From assembly GCA_003342895.1 (NCBI GenBank), contig PTFA01000042.1, positions 3,154,716-3,218,715 on the forward strand: a stretch of 64,000 bases of DNA, read 5' to 3'. Both the position numbers and the translations under genes were made by a program. Below the pieces are notes generated by a model. That model searched no databases. It had not been told where the DNA came from and saw only the letters and a list, made by a program, of their open reading frames with translations. Positions within the stretch are counted from its first letter, which is position 1; every line of letters starts with the position of its first letter. Positions 35,901 through 44,864 of this stretch are shown piece by piece. The DNA is from Casuarius casuarius. Taxonomy: Eukaryota > Chordata > Aves > Casuariiformes > Casuariidae.

Positions 35901-38314
35901 ATGAGATTCATCAGAGGCAGCTGGCCAAGTTAGTGGCAAGTTGGCCTTGCAATGACACCTTTTAAAGGTCATGGCAAGCAATTGAGATTGCTGGTGCCTG
36001 GGAAAAGGCAGCATAATGCCCATATTCAAGAAAAGCAAAAAGGAAGATCTTACGTACAGGCTGTTCAGTGTAACCTCAGGCCCTGGAAAGACCACGGAGC
36101 AAATCCACTTGGCAGCGGTGTCCAGCCACCTGATGGACAAGCAGTATCCAGCCACCTGATGGACAAGCGGGTGACTGGGAACAACCTGCATGGATTCACC
36201 AAGGGCAAATTCTGTCTCTCCAGCCTGATTGCCTTCTACAATGAGATGACAGGCTCTGTGGATAAGGGGAGAGCATACCTTCATTTTAACAAAGCCTTCA
36301 ACATGGTCCGCCATAGTATCCTTGTAGCCAAATTTGTGAGGTATGGTTTGGATAGGTGGGCTGGAAAACTGGATGAACTGCTGAGCATAAATGGCTCTGA
36401 TCAGTAATATAAAGTCCATCTGGCAGCCAGTTATTAGTGACACCTGTCAGGGATCAATATTGGGGCCAATACTGGTTAAGACTTTTATAATGACCTAGAC
36501 AATGGGGTAAGGTGAACTCAGTAAGTTCATGATACCAAACCGGCAGGAGCTGTCGGTGTGTTGGAGGATAGGGTTGCTATTGAGACAAGCTGGAGAAATG
36601 GGCTGAAAGAAACCTCAGGGAAATTAAACAAAGGCACCAACAGAGTTCTGCATCTGGGTTGGAAATATCCCATGCAGCTGTGCAGGCTGGAGGCAGCTCA
36701 GCGGACAGCAGCTTTGCAAAAAGAGGGCCTGTGGGTGCTGGTGGACTGGAAATTGAACATGAGTCAGTAGTGCGCTCTCATGGTGGTGAGGGCCCACTGC
36801 GTACTGGGCTGTGTTAGCAAGAGCTTAGCCTGCAGTTTTAGGGAAGTGTCGCTTCCCCTCTATTAGGCACTTGCGAGACCAAATATGGAGTAGCATGTCC
36901 AGTTTTGGGCTCCCTGATATGAGAAAGACATTGGCCTACTAGAGGAAATTCAGTGGACGGCTGCCAAGATGGAGAGGGGGTGGAGCACATGATGTGCAAT
37001 GGGAAGCTGAGGGAAATACCCTTAAGAAGAGAAGGCTGAAAGATCTGAACTCTTATTGCTGGCTTCAGCTACCTGATGGGAGGGTATAGATGGAGCCAGA
37101 CTTTTCTCATGAGCACAGCGGAGATTCTATTTAGATGTAATAGGGGAAAAAGTGTTTGCAGTGAGGGTAGTCAAGCCCTGGAATGGAGGCCCAGGAAATT
37201 TCAGAACACAACAAGGTTCTAAGCAACCTGATCTATGTTAGTCCTGCTCTGAATGTGTGTTGAGGGGGATGGGGGAAATTGACAGGATGACCTCCAGAGA
37301 CCGCTTTCAATCTAATGCATTCTGTGATTCAGTCTCCCCTTCATCCGCCAGCATTTCATCTTCTCTTTAAGGCTTCTGACATGTGTCCCCTAAAAGAATT
37401 GGCAAATACATCCATTACTTGTGATGGAGGTTACCCACAAATCCTATTGGGATATGATGGCACTGTGAGGATTGGCTGCTGCAGATTATAAGGGAAATGA
37501 TGGCGGAAGGAAATACTCAAGAAGGGATGGATGATTTAGAAGCAGTTTGACCAGGAAGAGCACAGAGCAGTGGAACCAGAAAAGAAAGCAAAAAGAAAAG
37601 AAATAGTAGTATATTTTCCCTGTCCTGTAACTCCTACCTTACTTGCTCTTTATATTTTCAAACTTTCAGACAAACTCTTCTTTCCTGCCTTCCAGATGGT
37701 CCTTTTTTCTCCTCTTTTGTTCCCATAGGTGGTGCTAGTTGTGCTTCTAAATGTGTAAAAGCACCAGTGTTTAACATTGTTTTGAGAAATAAAGAGGTGA
37801 TGTGGGATAAAGGATTGTGCCAATGCTTGTTTGCTAACTTAAATAGAAGTTTTCAAAAAATATTTCTAATCCACGTTGAAGAAAGGAGAATTCAGTTTAG
37901 CTCTTAGTATTTGTTTGAAACTAAGGAAATATAAACCTTCAAAAGTAAAACCTGAGACGCTCAGCTATGAAAAACTGGTGGATCTTGAAGTTATCTCACA
38001 GCAGCTTTAACTGCATCACTTTTGTTGATTTATGTAAGTCATGTACAGAGCCTTTCCAGTATGAAAAATAAGTCCAACTTTGTAAATAAGCTTTAAATTA
38101 TTCTGTATTTGAACATAAAACTTCATCTACATCTAAATATACCTAATTATTTCTTTGCAGCCTGAAACTACGCTCCCTTCGAGTGAATGTTGGACAACTT
38201 TTGGCTACAATCATGCCTGATCTAGACTTACAGCAAGTAAATTATGATATTGATGTAGTAGATGAAATTTTAGGACAAGTTGTGGAACAAATGCATGAAA
38301 TCAGTAGTACTTAA
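12829..38314 (+). CDS. MORC3: MORC3, MORC-family CW-type zinc finger ATPase, complete
   Basis: Seventeen exons join in frame to 933 residues, close to the 939 of human MORC3. GHKL ATPase motifs: ELIDNAYD with E35 and N39, DNGNGM with D67, and GNGFKSG at 101-107. The S5-type transducer domain follows to about residue 400. The CW zinc finger lies at about 410-450, with W411, C414, C417, W420, WYC at 434-436 and C447. A run of seven Asp precedes a SUMO-interacting motif, VIIL at 583-586. C-terminal coiled coils cover about 660-860, and a conserved end finishes at EISST. MORC3 is an ATP-dependent dimeric clamp on DNA and H3K4-methylated chromatin, found in PML bodies (family knowledge). The start is the only ATG in the exon giving [13 protein letters not shown], and the CpG island surrounds it. 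Two introns are U12-type. Residues 470-545 are the least conserved against mammals. Confidence 0.97.
12868..18221 (+). other. MORC3: MORC3 intron 1
   Basis: A 5.35-kb GT-AG intron. The first 660 bp belong to the CpG island; the rest is AT-rich and carries no recognised exon or family repeat. Confidence 0.7.
18222..18294 (+). CDS. MORC3: MORC3 exon 2
   Basis: Encodes [20 protein letters not shown] and AELI, the start of the ATPase motif ELIDNAYD. The acceptor is TTTATTTCAG and the donor GTATGT at 18295. Confidence 0.96.
18421..18453 (+). repeat. T33 homopolymer
   Basis: Thirty-three consecutive T in MORC3 intron 2. A run this long is expected to vary in length between individuals and to be error-prone in sequencing. 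Confidence 0.95.
18510..19436 (-). mobile_element. Candidate solo LTR of an endogenous retrovirus
   Basis: On the minus strand the block begins TGTAACCC and ends CCTCCTACAACA, giving TG...CA termini. Overlapping poly(A) signals (AATAAACTCAATAAAA) lie about 45 bp before the 3' end, and a TATA-like TTTTGTATATTC lies mid-element. Base composition differs sharply from the AT-rich intron on both sides. Length is about 0.93 kb, usual for an LTR. No flanking target-site duplication was found, and no internal retroviral sequence adjoins. It is therefore an inference; an unrelated old repeat is possible. Confidence 0.4.
20845..20977 (+). CDS. MORC3: MORC3 exon 3
   Basis: Encodes [20 protein letters not shown] and on through [19 protein letters not shown]. 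It carries the catalytic Asn39 and the nucleotide-binding DNGNG motif. The acceptor is TTTCTTTAG and the donor GTGGAT at 20978, a weak donor. Confidence 0.96.
22100..22314 (+). CDS. MORC3: MORC3 exon 4
   Basis: Encodes [20 protein letters not shown] and on to [12 protein letters not shown]. The [15 protein letters not shown]-lid motif is here. Read past 22314 the frame stops at 22338, but the sequence there is a perfect AT-AC donor, ATATCCTTT. Joining to 22581 restores the conserved [10 protein letters not shown]. Confidence 0.94.
22315..22580 (+). other. MORC3: MORC3 intron 4: U12-type AT-AC intron
   Basis: The donor is ATATCCTTTT, an exact match to the minor-spliceosome AT-AC consensus. 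The branch site CTCTTTAAC ends at 22569, near the consensus TTCCTTAAC. The terminal AC is at 22579-22580, 12 nt after the branch A. No GT-AG pair fits the frame here. The intron is 266 bp. Confidence 0.9.
22581..22728 (+). CDS. MORC3: MORC3 exon 5
   Basis: Encodes [20 protein letters not shown] and on to [13 protein letters not shown], following the split Arg codon. It ends at donor GTAAGA. It lies in the ATPase/S5 region. Confidence 0.95.
23418..23447 (+). repeat. (CTTCC)n pyrimidine microsatellite
   Basis: Several head-to-tail pentamers of CTTCC type in MORC3 intron 5. No function is inferred. Confidence 0.8.
24785..24932 (+). CDS. MORC3: MORC3 exon 6
   Basis: Encodes [20 protein letters not shown] and on to [13 protein letters not shown]. 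The acceptor is TTCTTAG and the donor GTATGT at 24933. It ends in phase 0. Confidence 0.96.
26041..26068 (+). repeat. 14-bp tandem duplication
   Basis: Two perfect copies of TTTAATTTATAATA in MORC3 intron 6, about 180 bp before exon 7. Confidence 0.8.
26249..26380 (+). CDS. MORC3: MORC3 exon 7
   Basis: Encodes [20 protein letters not shown] and on to DIYRPKFLN, 44 codons. It ends directly before GTATCCTTTG, a perfect U12 GT-AG donor. Confidence 0.95.
26381..26607 (+). other. MORC3: MORC3 intron 7: U12-type GT-AG intron
   Basis: The donor GTATCCTTT and branch site TTCCTTAAC (ending 26595) both match the minor-spliceosome consensus exactly. There is no polypyrimidine tract between branch and acceptor. 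The AG at 26606-26607 lies 13 nt after the branch A and keeps the frame. A nearer AG at 26600-26601 would put the next exon out of frame. The intron is 227 bp. Confidence 0.9.
26608..26727 (+). CDS. MORC3: MORC3 exon 8
   Basis: Encodes [20 protein letters not shown] and on to YERVGCQLK, 40 codons. The first codon (Ala297) is one residue more than the human protein has at this junction. The donor is GTAGGA. Confidence 0.92.
27153..27250 (+). CDS. MORC3: MORC3 exon 9
   Basis: Encodes [20 protein letters not shown] and [12 protein letters not shown] plus a split Arg. The acceptor is TTCTTGCAG and the donor GTGAAC. Confidence 0.96.
27251..29917 (+). other. MORC3: MORC3 intron 9
   Basis: A 2.67-kb intron. 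Nothing is recognised except the AT microsatellite at its very end. Confidence 0.7.
29883..29906 (+). repeat. (AT)12 microsatellite next to a splice acceptor
   Basis: Twelve AT units followed by nine T and then the AG of MORC3 exon 10. The repeat occupies the region where the branch point would be expected. Confidence 0.95.
29918..30022 (+). CDS. MORC3: MORC3 exon 10
   Basis: Encodes [20 protein letters not shown] and on to LALPVEEI. It closes the S5-type domain. The donor is GTAAGT at 30023. Confidence 0.96.
30141..30263 (+). CDS. MORC3: MORC3 exon 11 (CW zinc finger)
   Basis: Encodes [17 protein letters not shown] and [13 protein letters not shown]. It carries three of the four zinc Cys (C414, C417, C436) and the aromatic residues W411 and W420 of the methyl-lysine cage. 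Confidence 0.97.
30376..30450 (+). CDS. MORC3: MORC3 exon 12
   Basis: Encodes [20 protein letters not shown] and TYKK. It holds the fourth zinc Cys, C447, so the CW finger is split over two exons. The donor follows an A-rich end, A8 then GTAAGT. Confidence 0.96.
31270..31312 (+). CDS. MORC3: MORC3 exon 13 (43 nt)
   Basis: A small basic exon encoding [14 protein letters not shown]. The acceptor is CTACTGTGCAG and the donor GTAACT. The phase fits both neighbours, but the residues differ much from mammals. Confidence 0.85.
31711..31744 (+). repeat. G11-A7-(GA)8 compound low-complexity tract
   Basis: A purine-only run in MORC3 intron 13: eleven G, seven A, then eight GA units. Confidence 0.9.
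32697..32878 (+). CDS. MORC3: MORC3 exon 14
   Basis: Encodes a Ser-rich, probably disordered linker: [20 protein letters not shown] and on to [10 protein letters not shown]. The acceptor is TCTTATAG and the donor GTTAGT. Confidence 0.92.
33452..34301 (+). CDS. MORC3: MORC3 exon 15 (large, 850 nt)
   Basis: Encodes residues 545-828. It holds a seven-Asp run, then EDVIILEE (SUMO-interacting motif 583-586). A Glu/Ser-rich segment with VVKTE and VVKKEE sites follows, then heptad-like coiled coils ending in the conserved [20 protein letters not shown]. The donor GTAGGT is at 34302. Confidence 0.97.
34759..34922 (+). CDS. MORC3: MORC3 exon 16
   Basis: Encodes [20 protein letters not shown] and the rest of a coiled coil, then a Ser/Asn-rich linker ending at SDGE. 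The donor is GTATCA. Confidence 0.95.
35485..37332 (+). mobile_element. CR1 LINE, long 5'-truncated copy with decayed ORF2
   Basis: About 1.85 kb of CR1. Successive frames show the pre-RT linker ([20 protein letters not shown]), the RT finger region ([20 protein letters not shown]), the [16 protein letters not shown] block, and a [11 protein letters not shown] block. The CR1 3' end follows, with ATTCTGTGATTC near 37320. Frameshifts and stops are numerous, so it is inactive. It lies in the sense orientation in MORC3 intron 16. Confidence 0.9.
36121..36172 (+). repeat. 26-bp tandem duplication inside the CR1 copy
   Basis: TCCAGCCACCTGATGGACAA occurs at 36121 and again at 36147. The 26-bp step is not a multiple of three, so it shifts the LINE reading frame. 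Confidence 0.9.
38161..38314 (+). CDS. MORC3: MORC3 exon 17 (terminal coding)
   Basis: Encodes [20 protein letters not shown] and on to [18 protein letters not shown], with TAA at 38312-38314. The C-terminus is nearly identical to human. Confidence 0.97.
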
Positions 38315-40152
38315 TCCTTTAAGATATTAGCAGACTCCTACTTGATCTTCCATTATAACCTTAGTGTAGATTCCAAATTGTAAATATTGCCTCTTCACTT
38401 TATATATTTGACACCACTTGATCAGTAAGTGTATATATTATATATGTTTAGATGTTTCCACAGATGCAGTGGGTGTTATCTTAACTTCCTCTTAAAGGAA
38501 CACTGTTAATATTGACTAACCCCTGATGTACTTAATTAAGGCTTTTGCTTTTAAAAATGTATTTGTAATTAAATTTGCAAATATTTTTATTATTAGGAAT
38601 CTTAATACTTTTCTACAGAAGCCTTTTGGTTGACTTTTGATCTTATATAAGCATTAATACTTGCAATTATTTCCTCCTCCAAAATCTAAGCAGTGGGATA
38701 TGTTTAAAAAAAAAAAAAAAACTTCCTTGATTTCCTTCTCAGAACAAACCTCAATAGTGTTATCGTAAACTACAATATTGTTTCCTTGCTATCAACAATG
38801 TTGTTGTATGTTGCATTAATGGGATAGAAATATAACGAGTAGATGAAAACTTTGGCCATATTTGTAATATTGTATTGTACTACCAAAAAAAGAAAAATTC
38901 TTTAAGGGCTTTATCCTGAGAATTGGTGATCTCTGACTTCCTTTGGAGTTTTTGGAAGTCACAGATGTTTGTTGTCACACAAGAGCATTATTTGTACATA
39001 GTTTTACAGCATAAACAAATTCATGGAATGTGCCTAGGATATTTCAGCCTCTTCAGTGTTGGGAACCACATGTCTGTTTGTCCTGCCCTTGCTGCTTGGT
39101 GGTTGTTTTCTAGGTCTAAGTACCTGCATTTGTATAAGCGCAGTCAGAACGATGTCCAGTTCTACCCTGTAATTCTCGTCTGAACACAGCATTGCTCATT
39201 CGCGAGTCCAAGTACGTACTTGTACATGGGCTCAATGGTCTGTTTCCACACGCTACCTTATGGGCTGTTCCTTGCTTTCTTCCAAGGCAATGGCACCTGG
39301 TGAAATGGAAGTCATCCTGGTGGCCCATTGGAGAGAACATGTTGGGGTGACATATCCAAAGCTAGGTAGGATTCCTGGGGGACCTCTGTTCTGCCTTGAA
39401 ACACCACTTCTCGAGACCTAAAGCCCTTTTTTCAGGAAAGCCTTGTGCTGAACAGAGTTGACATAGAGGTTCTGTCATGTATACAAATGCATAGGAGGAA
39501 TTTATTATGTTCTCCAAAAACAAATTGTTGCAGTATTAAATGTAGTCTGGGGTCTTTCAGGCTGAGATGAGATGGTGTTGAGGTTGGTCTCAGAAACTGA
39601 CCTTCCCATCAGAATGCACCATGCTGCATATGAATGTCTGAGATTACCAAATTCTGGATTAATTACTTGATACTTTTTGAAGTATTTTGAAAAGGAGGCA
39701 TGTTTTCTTATCTGTGGTGTTAATGACTAAGGAGTGAGCTAAAGCTGAAAATGTTCAAATACAGCTTGTTTATGCTGTCTTAAAATTTAGACATCTTTTA
39801 TTATAGGCAAAATAGATGAGTCCATTTTTCCATTTTTTTCCAATCAGTTTCACTGCAATTTTTAAGCCACTAGTTGTATGCTCTAATGCTTGTGCAAAAA
39901 CTTTTTGGAAGAAATGGTACTGAGAGAAAATGTTAAAATGGTGGCAGTATTCTCCTCAGCCAGTTGCATGTTTTTCCTCAGTCAGCAGGAATGAGAAGAG
40001 GGAGGGCAAAGACAGCATATCCACCTTTTATCTGTGATGGTATTTGCAAACAGTGATCAAGAAACATGACAAGTGGTTCTTGTTTTTTAAAAACTTTTTT
40101 TTAAATCATGAAACAACCTTCAAAGTGTTCATTCCTGGGAAGCTTCTTTTAC

Positions 40153-40162
40153 ATATATATAT

Positions 40163-40193
<31 letters not shown>
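40153..40193 (+). repeat. Compound (AT)n(AG)n(ACAG)n microsatellite
   Basis: Three simple repeats in a row within the MORC3 3' UTR. Length variation is expected. Confidence 0.9.
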
Positions 40194-40727
40194 ACACTTT
40201 GGGCTTTTGCACTGTTACTGTCTTGATTTAATTAGATTGTGTTCCTTTTAGTTGTATTTCATTCAGTTTCTTTCAATGGAGACTATTTCAATTTTAAGAT
40301 TCTATCTATTCTAATATTATGCCAATAAGGATAATACAATACTGTTGTACTTTATAATGGCTAAATTGAATGTTTGATTTTGAAGAGGTGGCTGTAATAT
40401 AACTGTTTGTATGATTTTTAAAAAGTTTATATTTTCCATTTATTGGTGTGTAGTTTTTCAATTTAATATTATTTATTATGTTTCATCAGATTCTGTAGTT
40501 GAATTTATTATAGATGACTGGCAAAGTATAGCATATGTCTATATTGAAAATGGAAAATTTACACTGTACATTTACACTTTGAAGAACAGTGGACTAATGG
40601 AAATGGTTTTTATTTACTTGTTAAAATGTATTTTTTGTAAAAAAAAAAAATAAAAATAAAAATTATATAAATCTGAGTTTGCTGGATCAAAACTTGTATG
40701 TGATCAAATGCAATGTTTTTGTTTCTA

Positions 40728-40733
40728 AATAAA
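40728..40733 (+). promoter_or_regulatory. MORC3: Probable distal poly(A) signal of MORC3
   Basis: AATAAA followed within 30 bp by TATTTCTGGCTTATTTT, a T-rich downstream element. Confidence 0.55.
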
Positions 40734-40750
40734 TGCTATGCAGAATGGCT

Positions 40751-43559
40751 AGTATTTCTGGCTTATTTTAAATATTCAGCCTCATGAGACACCTGGCTCA
40801 GTTTGTTTTTGAGTAGAAAACTTAAGCAAACCAACCATGCCTTCGGACCAGGTGGTCATTCTTACTTAGCCCCAAATAGCTGCCTGTCTTCTCTGCTACT
40901 TTAAACTGTCTGTTTCATATAGGGAATTTTGTTACCCACTTAAGAGATTGCTGCTGTAATAGGCTTTGGGACAAAGCTGTATTTCAAGGCCTTGTTAGAG
41001 AATTGGTTTTGGTGCAAAGGCACTGTGTCAGCTGGATTCCTAAGACAAGATGTCTGAGACTGAGGTGACCTAGCATCTTTCTCGCTGCTGAACATTGTGT
41101 CTCCAGTCTTCATCTGACCCCATTCACTCCTCCCCCTGCCCACTGGTAAACCTTTGTGCTAGAGTCTACAGCAGAGAAAGTGACAGGAATGCAGTAATAA
41201 CACAATACCGTGCTAATACAGCATGGGAGACTGCAAATGCGCAAGGTGTTGTGAAATGGGCTGTGTCTAGTATGGAAGTATTCTGGATATAGAGCAAGTA
41301 GTGCTGTTATAATCCAGAGCATGTGTTAACTGAATTTCAGAGATGTTACTGGTTTTAATATATAGGTGTACTTAAAAAATCTGACTTTCTGCAATATGAG
41401 TGAAATTTCAAATCAAGCAAAAAGAAGGTTGATAGTATATCTGTCTCAGAGTGTATTCTTGTACAGTCCTGGCTTTCTAAGCGTCGTCATACTTGCATGG
41501 AAATCCTCATCTTCCTCCATTTAGAAGTCCTCTTTCTTTATCATAAGAGAAATAAAAATATCCAAATTGTGTACACAAGAAATCTCAATTTGTTCTCTTC
41601 GGCCTTCTCACCTGCTGAGTTAGGCAAAATGACAATTGGTGAGGTCCTTCAGGCTTTAAGGTGCTTTTTTTGGGAGGGGGGTAGGAGAGAGCTCACATGG
41701 CTTAGATGCTCTTTTGTCTGTAGGTAATATGAAGAAGGCTAGAAGGATTATAGCTGTAAACGGTATAGAAAGAAGGAAAAGTAGATGCCAGTTTCTAATT
41801 TTCTTTTTTTAATGAAAAGGTTTGCACTTGGAAGAAAGGAATCTTTAGGATTATTTGGCCTTTGACCAGTCTAAATGAAAGAACGTCTTAAATAGAGCAT
41901 TGCCTTTGGGTGGTGGGGGGGAGAGGGGGGTTCTTTGTTTGTTTATGGGAGAGGGGGAGGAAGCAGAGGTATTAGGGTAAACTTAAAAGCCTAAATGAGA
42001 GTCAGTTGATTCTCTTGTACTTTCCCAATGGAAACAGAGAAAACATAACTATGAACTCTGTTGCTCAGTGTTATCATCTGTAAAGCTTGTTCTAAACCAG
42101 AAATGCCAAATGCATTTATTTCCTGCTGCAAATGCATTCCAAAATAATTACTGTTTAAAAACAAAAAGTACTGAATGAAAGGACTCAGTGTAAATATCCT
42201 AGTTGCCACATACTTGTATGTGAAATAGAGATGGGCATTATTTGCTCTTCTTTATATCCTGTAACTTCAAAATGAACCTTTCTTGTGGAATGGTTCCCTC
42301 TCAGTGCATATTACTCTGTTAAGTTTGAACTGTACTCGGTCATAACCAGCATAAAATTGAGTGAGAAACATTACTGTTTTATAAATCTTAAGTATCTTAA
42401 GATGAACATGAGTTCAGGATTCCCAGGGCTTGGAATCAAATCAGTGTTGTGCTGCTATGATATTGTTTATATGGAGGGCCCAAAGTTGTTGTTTTTTCCA
42501 TGATACTTTACCAGCTCAATAGAAGAGAAATGTATTATGGATTCTGAGTCAGACATATGCATGCAAAGTGATTTGCTTGAGTAAATTACAGCAGTAGGAT
42601 CTTAATTCAGGTAATATGAAAATATTGAGAATCAATATAAGAACACCAAGCCAGATGAGTTATGTTGGGATGGAGGTGTCCTTGTGTCACGTACAGAAGA
42701 GCTGGTTCTCCTGGGGTCCCACTGTGCACTGCCAGCACTTACTGCTGCCACCCAAGTGACTGATGGGGGCTGGTAGGGTCTTGGCAGCATAACAGCAGCT
42801 TGATTTATGTCCTAAAACTATGTATAAACTGAGGTTGTAATATGTGTGGTTTGGGATCAAACATTCGGATTTTTTTCTGTATCCTGGGGTGAGGAGAACA
42901 ACAAAAATGAGATATGAAATCTTGTGCTATTTCATTTGTTGATGTTCTCTGTTCCATTCTCCATGAAAAAGCTGGCACATTTATTCTTTGCCTACAATTT
43001 GTGCCAGTCTGGGCCCAGGAGAGGGAGAGCTTTGCTGCTGTTTGGGCGGGGGGGGGGGGGGGGGGGGGTGTTTGTTTTTAATTGGCAGCCAAGCTAGGGC
43101 AGGGCAAATAAACAGTAGGAAAAAGCAGGAAAAAAAAATCCTAGTCAAGATGGCAAAACTGTGGAGTTTGTGGGTTTTTTTTCCCCCTTCCCCCTTGTCC
43201 TCTCGCTCTTCCAGTTAAGGCAGGCAGGGTTGGCCGGTGCTAGGACCATGCCGCAGTGACCAGACCAAGCCACGGTCCAGTCAGCGAAGGCGGAGCGGGG
43301 AGCCTGCGTGCATCCGCTCAGCCGTAGGGCATCTGGGGTAACCACTGAGGCTGGCACTTGTCCCCGAGGGACCACAGGAGATCTGCGTCTTCCTTCCCCA
43401 TCTTTGGCCATCCGTAATGGAAATAAGCGCTGCTTAGACCGCGTGCTCCCAACTTTTAATATCTTTCTCCACCCTCCATTGTTTAAAAGAAGCCCGGAGG
43501 CTTAAAAACAAAACTGGTTGATCGGTTTAATTTGATTTCTGGCATGATCACCGCCTTTC
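40751..43559. other. Intergenic spacer between MORC3 and CHAF1B
   Basis: AT-rich DNA without a recognisable gene. It holds G-rich tracts near 41910-41960 and the G21 run at 43048-43068. G+C rises toward the CHAF1B promoter from about 43200. Confidence 0.5.
43048..43068 (+). repeat. G21 homopolymer
   Basis: Twenty-one consecutive G about 0.7 kb upstream of the CHAF1B first exon. It could form a G-quadruplex and is prone to length error. Confidence 0.9.
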
Positions 43560-43635
43560 TTTTTGTTGTTGTTGTTGGTTTGTGCTCCCAACCCCCATCG
43601 CCCCGGCGGGAGCCGCCTGCCCGCTGTCCCCACCC

Positions 43636-43654
43636 GGGCCCGCAGAGGGCGCTG
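43636..43654 (+). promoter_or_regulatory. CTCF-like motif
   Basis: GGGCCCGCAGAGGGCGCTG agrees with the CTCF consensus at 17 of 19 positions by my alignment, with the AGRKGGCRS core complete. Confidence 0.4.
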
Positions 43655-43710
43655 CCGCCGCGCCGCGCCCGCGGGCGGAGGTGTGTGTTAGTGGTGGAGA
43701 GCTGTGCGGC

Positions 43711-43720
43711 GCGCATGCGC
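43711..43720 (+). promoter_or_regulatory. CHAF1B: NRF1 palindrome
   Basis: GCGCATGCGC is the exact core of the NRF1 site. It lies 100 bp before the donor of the non-coding first exon, so near the likely transcription start. Confidence 0.6.
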
Positions 43721-43724
43721 GCTG

Positions 43725-43821
43725 GGGGCGGGAGCGTGGCGGCGCGCGGGCGGGAAAGGGGAGCTCGCGCGGGAAGGGCGAGCCCGTGCTGGAGCCCGGC
43801 CCGGCCGCGCCGCGCGCTCAG
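43725..43821 (+). other. CHAF1B: CHAF1B non-coding exon 1 (start approximate)
   Basis: GCGCTCAG followed by GTAGGG at 43822 makes a plausible donor inside the CpG island. The first coding exon has only five bases before its ATG, so an upstream leader exon is needed. The transcription start is not visible and the given start is a guess. Confidence 0.45.
43748..43757 (+). promoter_or_regulatory. CHAF1B: E2F-type site
   Basis: GGGCGGGAAA reads TTTCCCGCCC on the other strand, a classical E2F element. Confidence 0.5.
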
Positions 43822-44738
43822 GTAGGGGCTGCGGGCGCCCCTCCCCCTCCCCCCGCGTCCGTTAACGGCCGTTGGGGTGGGCGGCGCGGTGCGCGCTCCA
43901 CCGCCGGGGGGGGCTGGGCCGGCGGGGGTTATGCAGCGGTGCGGAGTTAGCCTTGTCGTTTGCAGGGTCGTCCCTGCCCGCCCCTCCTGGGCTCCTGGCC
44001 CGCGAGCGCGTTGGGTTTGGTGTGGTTAAACCCCTTAAAACTGCGGGCGTCGTCAATCCCCGCTGATGAGGGGCGAGGGCGGTGTGCGGCCCCCGTTGAC
44101 CACGCTGCTGGGCGAGCGTGTCTGCCGCCGAGGGACGGCTCCGGCCTGCCGAGCTCTGCCTGCCTCCTGCCCTCGCCCGGGCGCCTGTTCTTTTCCTTTG
44201 CGTTGTCTTCTGAGTGCGGGAGAAGCAGAGGTGGTTGTTATCCGTTCTGGGTCTGCGTACTGTGCGTCTGGGGTTGCTTTGACCCTTGGGCCTCGTTGCC
44301 TGTCCTCAGCAGGAGCTGAGGTTGGGCAGAGCATTGTGGGCTGAGAAAAGCAGGATCCAGGCAGCCTTGGGAATGCAGCTGCACGCTGGGAGGTGGAAGG
44401 AAAAAAACTAAGAAAAACAAAAATTAAAAAAACCCTACCCCCAGGATTTACTTGAGCCTTGTTCCAGTTGGATATTACAACCTTACCCTGTGCTCCTATT
44501 TAATTCGGTTGAGAGGCATGCTTTATTGCCCTTCTCACAGGATGCCCAGACAGTAACTTTAAGGATAAATCATAGCATTTTAAAATTATCTTCCCTAAGT
44601 CTGTCATTCTTTCCATTTCTGCAGTGAAACTTTTATGGGATCTGTCTGTGGTGCTTGTGAAACCTGTGCTGACTTTGACTGTCTCAGTTATAAGAAGCAC
44701 CAATTTATCCAGCATTTGCTCTGTTTTCTTTAGCAAAT

Positions 44739-44864
44739 ATGAAGGTCATCACTTGTGAAATAGCATGGCATAATAAGGAGCCCGTTTACAGCTTAGACTT
44801 TCAACATGGAACTGATGGGAAGATCAATCGACTAGCCTCAGCAGGCGTGGATACCGCTGTTCGC
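44739..44864 (+). CDS. CHAF1B: CHAF1B coding exon 1
   Basis: The acceptor TTTCTTTAG ends at 44733; ATG is at 44739 in AAAT-ATG-AAG. It encodes residues 1-42, the first strand set of the propeller, ending at donor GTAAGT in phase 0. Confidence 0.96.

Larger units (their letters stand above)
34923..38160 (+). other. MORC3: MORC3 intron 16
   Basis: A 3.2-kb intron, more than half of it made up of one CR1 LINE copy at about 35485-37332. Confidence 0.8.
38315..40750 (+). other. MORC3: MORC3 3' UTR
   Basis: About 2.4 kb, AT-rich. Likely poly(A) signals are AATAAA near 40650 and at 40728-40733. A GC-richer island lies at about 39060-39440. A compound microsatellite lies at 40153-40193. There is no other gene in this stretch. 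Confidence 0.7.
43560..44340 (+). promoter_or_regulatory. CHAF1B: CpG-island promoter of CHAF1B
   Basis: Dense CpG with no TATA box. It contains an NRF1 palindrome at 43711-43720, GGGCGGGAAA (E2F type) at 43748-43757, a second GCGCGGGAAG at 43767-43776, and a CTCF-like motif at 43636-43654. E2F control would fit a replication-coupled histone chaperone. Confidence 0.8.

Noticed and set aside
35796..36443. A 215-codon minus-strand frame
   Set aside because: It is the antisense of the CR1 reverse-transcriptase region and has no signature of its own.
43532..44344. Overlapping open frames in the CHAF1B CpG island
   Set aside because: Same compositional effect. The real CHAF1B start is at 44739 with the invariant family N-terminus.
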